From positions 1-64,000 of the forward strand of contig JAPCJR010000003.1 of NCBI GenBank assembly GCA_027886865.1: DNA of 64,000 bases, written 5' to 3'. The number at the start of each line of letters is the position of its first letter. Positions within the stretch are counted from its first letter, which is position 1. Positions 59,412 to 64,000 of the stretch are shown piece by piece. A model generated the notes under the pieces. That model saw nothing but the letters and a program-made list of their open reading frames with translations. It made no database searches and had not been told where the DNA came from. Source of the DNA: Nitrososphaerota archaeon. Lineage in GTDB: Archaea > Thermoproteota > Nitrososphaeria > Nitrososphaerales > UBA183. The translations under genes and the position numbers were made by a program.

Positions 59412-60338
59412 ATGGGCGAGTTCACCGTCAACACCGAGGGGGTGCCATTCAACCTGCCCTACACTTTGGACAGCGGGCAAGCGTTCAGGTGGGCCGAGAG
59501 GGGCAACTTCTGGTACGGCGTCATGGGCCGGGGCGTCCTGAAGGTGCGGCAGGAGGGCGCGACCCTCCTCTGTTCCTCGAGCTCCGAGCAGCTTGACACG
59601 CAGGCCGTCTACCACTATTTCGCCCTCGACGACGACCTCGAGCACATCCTCGCCTCGATAATGAAGGATGACAACATCATCCGGGCCGTCCAGACCTTCT
59701 ACGGCCTGCGCGTGATGAAGCAGGATATCTGGGAGTGCCTCCTCTCGTTCGTCGTCGCCACTAACTCGAACATCCCGCGGATAAAGGGGATGATCGCGCA
59801 GATGTGCGAGCGATTCGGCGAGGCGGTGGATTTCGAGGGCGAACGGTTCTGGCTGTTCCCCACCGCCGAGAGGCTGGCCGAAGCGACCGTCGTGGAGCTC
59901 ACAGACTGCGGCCTCGGGTACAGGGCGAACTTCGTGAAGAGCATCGGAGAGGCGGTCCACGGAGGCAGGCTGAACCTGGACGAGCTTCTCCTCGACGACT
60001 ACCCCCGGGCGAAGGAGCTGCTCACCGAAGAGATACTGGGAAAGAAGACCCTGCTGGGGATAGGCCCCAAGGTCGCCGACTGCGTCCTCCTGTTCTCATG
60101 CGAGAAGGACTCCGCGTTCCCGATAGACGTATGGATGGCGAGGGTGCTCGAAAGAGACTATCCGAGGTTGTTCGACGAGGACCTGAAACAGAAGCTCGCT
60201 TCCAAGGTCTCAGGAAAGGGGAGCCTCTCCGAGGCCACCTATGAGCGGCTCGCGGCGGCCGCAAGGGGATATTTCGGCGAATACGCGGGCTATGCGCAGC
60301 AGTATCTCTTCCATCACGAAAGGATGAAGGTCGAGTAG
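59412..60338 (+). CDS. ogg: 8-oxoguanine DNA glycosylase/AP lyase, OGG1 type
   Basis: 308 residues. The N-terminal domain has LDSGQAFRWAERG (QxFRW). VATNSNIPRIKGMI corresponds to the SxNNxxxR motif. The helix-hairpin-helix LLGIGPKVADCVLLFS carries the catalytic Lys and FPIDVW the Asp. It excises oxidised guanine opposite cytosine, consistent with aerobic growth. It converges with the L13e gene, the two stops 15 bases apart. Confidence 0.92.
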   Translation: MGEFTVNTEGVPFNLPYTLDSGQAFRWAERGNFWYGVMGRGVLKVRQEGATLLCSSSSEQLDTQAVYHYFALDDDLEHILASIMKDDNIIRAVQTFYGLRVMKQDIWECLLSFVVATNSNIPRIKGMIAQMCERFGEAVDFEGERFWLFPTAERLAEATVVELTDCGLGYRANFVKSIGEAVHGGRLNLDELLLDDYPRAKELLTEEILGKKTLLGIGPKVADCVLLFSCEKDSAFPIDVWMARVLERDYPRLFDEDLKQKLASKVSGKGSLSEATYERLAAAARGYFGEYAGYAQQYLFHHERMKVE

Positions 60339-60352
60339 AGTAGAGTAGCCCC

Positions 60353-60766
60353 TCAGGCTTTCTTCGGCTTCTTCGCACTCTTCTTGGGCGACTTGGCAGC
60401 CTTCGGCTTCTTCTCCGCCGTCGGCTCCTTCGCCTTCTTCGGTTCCGGCTTGTACCAGCCCTTCAGGATGTCCGTGTTTCCTTCAAGGACGGACCTCCTC
60501 CTGATGTCGACCGGGACCCTGAGCAACTTTGCTGTCACGAACGTCAAGCTCGCGGCCGATAACTCTCCGAGCGAGAACCCTTTTCCGCGCCTCTCCTGCA
60601 TCGCGTACTCGTGCCTCACGAGCACCGTCGAGTGCGGTGGCACCGCCTTGACGACTGGCTTCTGGCTTACTGTCTTCGTCTCTTCCACCTTCGCGTCTAC
60701 CTTCTCTGCTTTCTTCTTCGCAGCCGGCTTCGCTGGGGACTTCTTCTTTGCCGCCTTCTCGCTCAT
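60353..60766 (-). CDS. rpl13e: Ribosomal protein L13e (eL13)
   Basis: 137 residues. The conserved core is RRGKGFSLGELSAASL, VPVDIRRRSVLEGNTDILKGW. The N- and C-terminal tails are long Lys/Ala/Pro-rich extensions (KKKSPAKPAAKKK, KPKAAKSPKKSAKKPKK). L13e occurs in eukaryotes and in parts of the TACK archaea and is missing from Euryarchaeota, so it is a phylogenetic marker here. CTTTTAAAAGT lies 27-34 bases upstream. Confidence 0.88.
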   Translation of the reverse strand: MSEKAAKKKSPAKPAAKKKAEKVDAKVEETKTVSQKPVVKAVPPHSTVLVRHEYAMQERRGKGFSLGELSAASLTFVTAKLLRVPVDIRRRSVLEGNTDILKGWYKPEPKKAKEPTAEKKPKAAKSPKKSAKKPKKA

Positions 60767-60790
60767 GTCTTTGCACCGGCCGACCCGCGG

Positions 60791-60801
60791 ACTTTAAAAG
60801 T
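60791..60801. promoter_or_regulatory. Near-palindromic TATA box shared by L13e and the E1-like gene
   Basis: ACTTTAAAAGT lies 25-35 bases before the L13e ATG (minus strand, 60766) and 27-37 bases before the TTG of the plus-strand gene (60828). One symmetric box may serve both directions. Confidence 0.5.
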
Positions 60802-60827
60802 AGTTCCCTTGGCGTTTTTTCCTTCAA

Positions 60828-61829
60828 TTGAGCTTTGACAGGCGTTATTTCTCAAGACAGCTCGCGCTCGAAGGCTTCGGCGCCAAGGCGCAGGGAAGGC
60901 TCGCCCGGTCCCACGTGCTCGTCTCCGGCCTCGGCGGCACTGGCACGGTCGCGGCGGTCAACCTCGCCCTCGCCGGCGTCGGGCACCTCTCCCTCCTCGA
61001 CAGGGACGTGATCTCGACCGAGAACCTCCACCGCCAGCCCACATACTCTCTCGCGGACGTCGGGATGTCAAAGGCGGAGGTCGCCGCGCGGTTCCTATCG
61101 CAGCGCGTGCCCGGCCTCGATGTCGATTACCACACGGACAGCCTCGAACGGGGCAACGCGACCAGGCTCCTTGGCGACGCCGACCTTGCGCTCGACTGCC
61201 TCGACAACATGCAAGCTAGGCACGCCCTCAACGGGGCCTGCGTCGTCAAGGAAGTGCCGCTGGTCCACACAGGAGGCATCGGCTGGGAGGCGTCGGCCGC
61301 CGTATTCTGGAGCCCGAGGAGCGCCTGCCTCGAGTGCCTCATCCCCGCCGGCGGAGACGAGGAGCTGCCGTCGTGCGAGGAGGTGGGGGTCTTGGGCGCG
61401 GTCACGTCCTACGCCGCGTCGGTCGGAGCGCTCGAGTCGCTGAAACTGCTCGCGGGAGCCCCGTCGTGGCTTACCGGCCGGATGCTCTACTTCGACGGCA
61501 GGACGGGAGAGTCGCAGGTCGTCAGACTGGAGAGACGGGAGAGCTGCGAGACTTGCGGTTCCGGTTCGCGGCAGGGGTCACGTGAGCAGGTCGTCCAGCT
61601 CTGCGGGATGGGCGAGTTCTACGTGAACAGAGCCTTTCCTCCGCGGTCCTTCGCCGCGCTGGCCAAGAAGTTGAGGGATGAGGCCCGGACGATGGGCGAT
61701 TCGATCATTCTGGTGGAGCGGGGAGGAGCAGACGTGTCGCTCTTCAGGAGCGGGGGCGCTCTGGTCAGAGGCGCATCGTCTCCTCAAGAAGCGAGGACGA
61801 TCGTCATGGAATTGGCGGCGACGAGCTGA
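60828..61829 (+). CDS. E1-like adenylating enzyme (ThiF/MoeB/HesA family)
   Basis: 333 residues, TTG start. The N-terminus YFSRQLALEGFGAKAQGRLARSHVLVSGLGGTG holds the nucleotide loop (GxGGTG, 34-39), with D58 in LLDRDVI and NLHRQ near 66. Zinc ligands are C167/C170 and C240/C243. The PSCEEVGVLGAVTS segment (C183) matches the conserved CxxxGVLG stretch. About 85 residues follow the second zinc pair, in the position of the C-terminal extension of ThiF/UBA-type proteins. It adenylates the C-terminus of a ubiquitin-like sulfur carrier; no such carrier (ending in GG) is adjacent. Confidence 0.88.
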   Translation: MSFDRRYFSRQLALEGFGAKAQGRLARSHVLVSGLGGTGTVAAVNLALAGVGHLSLLDRDVISTENLHRQPTYSLADVGMSKAEVAARFLSQRVPGLDVDYHTDSLERGNATRLLGDADLALDCLDNMQARHALNGACVVKEVPLVHTGGIGWEASAAVFWSPRSACLECLIPAGGDEELPSCEEVGVLGAVTSYAASVGALESLKLLAGAPSWLTGRMLYFDGRTGESQVVRLERRESCETCGSGSRQGSREQVVQLCGMGEFYVNRAFPPRSFAALAKKLRDEARTMGDSIILVERGGADVSLFRSGGALVRGASSPQEARTIVMELAATS

Positions 61830-61903
61830 GCTGAGCGAAAGCTTTGGAGCAATCCTCCTCCGGATTTTTGTGATGGTCAAACTACTTATCTGAGGAATGC
61901 GTC

Positions 61904-62281
61904 ATGTTCGATCGAGTGGACATGAGCAAGAAGCAGCCGAGGCCCGCGCCCGATGGCGCTCAGACCGGCGAGAGATACTGCGTCCTCTGTGAGGAGGAAG
62001 ATGGCAAGTACGGCGAACCGGCCGACTACATGGTCACGATCACGCCAGCCAACGGCGGAGAGGAAAGAAGGGTGGCAGCCTGCGCCGCACACGTCAAGAG
62101 CCTCAGCAAGCCCGATTCTCCATATCGCATCGTCGCCGCCCCGACAAAGAGTCGGCGTGCAAAAAGCGCCGTCAAGCCCGTCGAACACAACAAGGGGAAG
62201 AGCGAGAAGGCCGACGTCAAGAGGACGCTGCGCGGAGTCGAGCGGTACTCCAAGACCGAGAGGGGGAAGCTAGGGGAGTAA
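61904..62281 (+). CDS. Small basic protein with possible zinc knuckle
   Basis: 125 residues. CVLCEEEDGKYGEP (residues 26-29 CxxC) and CAAH (60-63) could bind zinc. The rest is basic, Lys/Arg-rich and probably unstructured. ATG 61922 (MSKKQPRP) is an alternative start that better fits the CTTATC box at 61885. It does not end in GG, so it is not a ubiquitin-like carrier for the preceding enzyme. Family unknown. Confidence 0.6.
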   Translation: MFDRVDMSKKQPRPAPDGAQTGERYCVLCEEEDGKYGEPADYMVTITPANGGEERRVAACAAHVKSLSKPDSPYRIVAAPTKSRRAKSAVKPVEHNKGKSEKADVKRTLRGVERYSKTERGKLGE

Positions 62282-62408
62282 TCCCCTTTTGCCCCGTGTT
62301 CGTCAGACTCTTTCTTTATCGCTGCGAAGTCTCCCGGACCTCCAGCCGGAAATGCTTAAGAAATGCAAGTCGAGCGTCCTATTGTCCCGCAGTAGCTCAG
62401 CCTGGTAG

Positions 62409-62426
62409 ATCCAACTCGGAACCAAA
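62409..62426 (+). other. Predicted 18-base D-arm intron of tRNA-Tyr
   Basis: A bulge-helix-bulge fits exactly. TGGT (62403-62406) pairs with ACCA (62421-62424) as the 4-bp helix. The three-base bulges are AGA (62407-62409) and AAA (62425-62427), and the inner helix is TCC/GGA (62410-62412, 62418-62420) with loop AACTC. Cutting after the second base of each bulge removes 62409-62426 and joins G to AGC, restoring GAGC of the D stem. The outer helix is weak (AGC/GCT with one extra C). Confidence 0.75.
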
Positions 62427-62441
62427 AGCTTCCGGCTGTAG

Positions 62442-62484
62442 AGGTCGGCTCTCGGCTGACCCGTCAGCCTATTAGGCCACAGTG
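62442..62484 (+). other. Canonical intron (position 37/38) of tRNA-Tyr, 43 bases
   Basis: Bulge-helix-bulge: CTGT (62436-62439) pairs with ACAG (62479-62482). The bulges are AGA (62440-62442) and TGA (62483-62485). The inner helix is GGTC/GGCC (62443-62446, 62475-62478). The outer helix is the anticodon stem. Cleavage after G37 (62441) and before A38 (62485) yields the seven-base loop. Confidence 0.9.
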
Positions 62485-62544
62485 ACCGGATTGTCGTCGG
62501 CTCAAATCCGACCTGCGGGACCATTCCTATAATCATAACTCGAA

Positions 62545-63453
62545 TTACAAGTTAGTATCTGCGTGAATATCCCTTATCCATCTTCGGTTCCGAAGTTCGT
62601 AGTGTGAGACGAACCAGGCGTATCCATCTGTCATTGTTAGGCTCTTCGAAATCCAGATAAAGTCGGCTAGCTTCTGCTTTTTTGCCGGAATCGAAAAGTC
62701 TATGCGAGCTTGGAAGGTCTCGGCGTGATTCTGTCCTCTTAGTTGCAGGTGACGAACTTCGTGCTTCCTTATGAATGTCCTGCCACGAATAGTCATCGGC
62801 TCCCCGACTTCGTGCGTCCTGAAGTTTGATGACTTGATGCCCAGTTTTTCCAACAGCTGCTGGACGCAACTCAGGTAATCAGGGTTAGTGTTGGTTACCC
62901 CCAGCGAGGCTCCCAGAAACTTCCGCGTCGAATAATCTAACCGAGGTGAGACATGTCCCTCTGCATCAAAAAATCCACGAAGGAACATGGCAGGTGACGA
63001 GTCTATGAGAGGCTGCAAAGCTTCTAGGGGCTGCTGGAGGTAGTCATAGAGTACTGCCGAGTCGTAGCTCACGCAGTGGAATCCCCGTTCCATTCTTATT
63101 GATTTGGTTTCGGCACCCAGAATCCTTGCGACTCGCTCATTGAGCATCCCAGCGAACGCAGCGTCCGCAAGCTTGAATCTGACCTTCTTGTCCTGTGGCC
63201 CGGCTGTCTGACCATCACCGAGGTACGCGCCTGCCAGATAGGCGAGCTCGGGTCTCGGATTTAGGTCAGGCGCATATACGTTGCGGGAAGGCTGGTCGAC
63301 CCTGAGCCAATATCTTACATCTTCTCGGCACATTCCCATCTCTCGACCTATCTCGCTCGGCCGCAACCCTGCCGCCTGAAGCTCCCTCACCCGAGAATAC
63401 AGTTTGAGGCGTTCTGCAAGGCTTCTATGCCTGTACGCTTTGACGGAGCCCAT
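62545..63453 (-). CDS. LAGLIDADG homing endonuclease-like protein beside tRNA-Tyr
   Basis: About 302 residues from ATG 63453. Two LAGLIDADG helices: LAYLAGAYLGDGQ near residue 72 and MFLRGFFDAEGHVS near 157. An N-terminal part (RHRSLAERLKLYSRVRELQAAGLRPSEIGREMG) looks like a helix-turn-helix. It ends 22 bases past the CCA of the intron-bearing tRNA, on the opposite strand. ATG 63462 gives a form three residues longer; a TTATATGC box centred 24-26 bases from ATG 63453 favours the shorter. Lower GC than its neighbours. Confidence 0.85.
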   Translation of the reverse strand: MGSVKAYRHRSLAERLKLYSRVRELQAAGLRPSEIGREMGMCREDVRYWLRVDQPSRNVYAPDLNPRPELAYLAGAYLGDGQTAGPQDKKVRFKLADAAFAGMLNERVARILGAETKSIRMERGFHCVSYDSAVLYDYLQQPLEALQPLIDSSPAMFLRGFFDAEGHVSPRLDYSTRKFLGASLGVTNTNPDYLSCVQQLLEKLGIKSSNFRTHEVGEPMTIRGRTFIRKHEVRHLQLRGQNHAETFQARIDFSIPAKKQKLADFIWISKSLTMTDGYAWFVSHYELRNRRWIRDIHADTNL

Positions 63454-63572
63454 GCATCGCATCCCTATTTAGCATATAACCACCACGCTGGCTTACCGGG
63501 CAACCGCGACCTCCAGAAGACTTATCCTGCGTCCGCCCTGAACTTGGCACAGCAGCCGTGGAGTAGCGACAC

Positions 63573-64000
63573 TTGATAGAAACGGAGAACCTCACCAAGA
63601 AGTTCGGCGACGTCACGGCCGTCGAGGGGTTGACTCTTCGCGTGGGCGAGGGAGAGGTCTTCGGGTTCCTCGGGCCGAATGGCGCGGGGAAGACCACCAC
63701 GGTGAGGATGCTGACCTGCCTGATATCCAAGACCAGCGGGGATGCGAGCATAGACGGGCACAACATCGGAAAGGGTTCCGAAGCCCAGGAGGTCAGGAAG
63801 ATCATCGGGCTGCTCCCCGAGAGCGTGGGCATGTACGACGACCTGAGCGCCTACAAGAACCTCGACTATTACGGCCGCCTCTATGAGTGCACGGAGGCGC
63901 AGAGGAGGGAGCGCATCGAGCGCTTCCTGAGGATGCTGGGCCTGTGGGACAAGAAAGACATGGCGGTCGGGACGTTCTCCAAGGGCATGAGGCAGAAGGT
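63573..64000 (+). CDS. ABC transporter ATP-binding protein (3' end outside window)
   Basis: The frame is open from TTG 63573 to the window edge (142 codons). IETENLTKKFGDVTAVEGLTLRVGEGEVFGFLGPNGAGKTTTVRML carries the A-loop and Walker A (GPNGAGKT). LLPESVGMYDDLSAYKNLDYYG is the Q-loop region, with Glu in place of Gln. FSKGMRQK is the signature motif. It belongs to the DrrA/NatA-like exporter class, usually paired with a membrane gene just downstream. Confidence 0.92.
   Translation, partial: MIETENLTKKFGDVTAVEGLTLRVGEGEVFGFLGPNGAGKTTTVRMLTCLISKTSGDASIDGHNIGKGSEAQEVRKIIGLLPESVGMYDDLSAYKNLDYYGRLYECTEAQRRERIERFLRMLGLWDKKDMAVGTFSKGMRQK

Larger units (their letters stand above)
62386..62523 (+). 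tRNA. trnY: tRNA-Tyr (GUA) with two predicted introns, CCA encoded
   Basis: Acceptor arms CCCGCAG (62386-62392) and CTGCGGG (62513-62519), discriminator A 62520 and genomic CCA. C1-G72 and A73 are the archaeal tyrosine identity marks. Anticodon GTA lies at 62438-62440 in the loop CTGTAG|A, stem TCCGG (62431-62435) / CCGGA (62486-62490). The T arm is GTCGG-CTCAAAT-CCGAC (62496-62512). Removing 62442-62484 and 62409-62426 gives a standard 74-base tRNA plus CCA, with a perfect D stem GCTC/GAGC. Without the second removal the D stem has a C-T mismatch and about 19 extra bases. Confidence 0.92.

Noticed and set aside
61904..62281. Ubiquitin-like partner of the E1-like enzyme
   Set aside because: The protein ends in LGE, not GG, is basic and disordered, and has Cys/His pairs instead of a beta-grasp pattern.
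1..64000. Insertion sequence or integrated virus as the cause of the array
   Set aside because: I found no transposase, integrase, terminal inverted repeats or target duplications. The array is explained by tandem duplication; only the LAGLIDADG genes look mobile.

Overview
The window is archaeal, most likely from an aerobic or microaerobic heterotroph of the Thermoproteota (TACK group). Supporting signs are a ribosomal protein L13e gene, a tRNA-Tyr gene with bulge-helix-bulge introns, an Lhr helicase, AN1 zinc fingers, transketolase split into two genes, many TTG and GTG starts, and TATA-like boxes 25-32 bases upstream of starts without a Shine-Dalgarno (leaderless mRNAs). An Fe/Mn superoxide dismutase and a peroxiredoxin point to oxygen exposure. 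A heterotrophic, non-ammonia-oxidising Nitrososphaeria-like lineage is my guess, from gene content only.

Region 1 (1-14.9 kb) is an amplified accessory array. Three tandem copies of a two-gene oxidoreductase are present: a Tat-exported gluconate-2-dehydrogenase-subunit-3-like small subunit with a Thr/Ser/Pro-rich linker, then a GMC-family FAD large subunit. Copies 1 and 2 are each followed by two mini AN1 zinc-finger genes and a predicted nucleotidyltransferase. A third nucleotidyltransferase precedes copy 3. Copies 2 and 3 share a noncoding leader of about 370 bases with three conserved inverted repeats and a TATA box. Debris of further copies lies between them: two GMC C-terminal fragments, one with its own terminator, and a YbjQ fragment.

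Region 2 (15-34.6 kb) is mostly chromosomal housekeeping: two DHA2-type exporters, HIT and hotdog proteins, a HisC-like aminotransferase, a TetR regulator, an HSL-type esterase, Lhr helicase, a DUF971 protein, a PPOX flavoprotein, a beta-propeller, an aminotransferase, gamma-glutamyltranspeptidase, an MFS carrier, a beta-hydroxyacid dehydrogenase, and a membrane protein plus RecA-like ATPase pair.

Region 3 (34.6-53.5 kb) holds metabolic operons. Three MetE-like barrels (one without zinc ligands) and a MetF-like protein form a methyl-transfer cluster. guaB, guaA and an adenosine-deaminase homologue follow. A sugar-kinase homologue, two transketolase subunits, ribulose-phosphate epimerase and, after an MMPL transporter and nitroreductase, transaldolase make up a non-oxidative pentose phosphate set.

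Region 4 (53.5-64 kb) contains superoxide dismutase, two free-standing LAGLIDADG endonuclease genes, a second unrelated GMC operon (membrane subunit, GMC enzyme, glycosidase-like protein, membrane protein), an OGG1-type glycosylase, L13e divergent from an E1-like ThiF protein, a tRNA-Tyr that appears to carry two introns, and the start of an ABC transporter gene. Coordinates, translations and motifs are read directly; family names rest on motif recognition without database searches.
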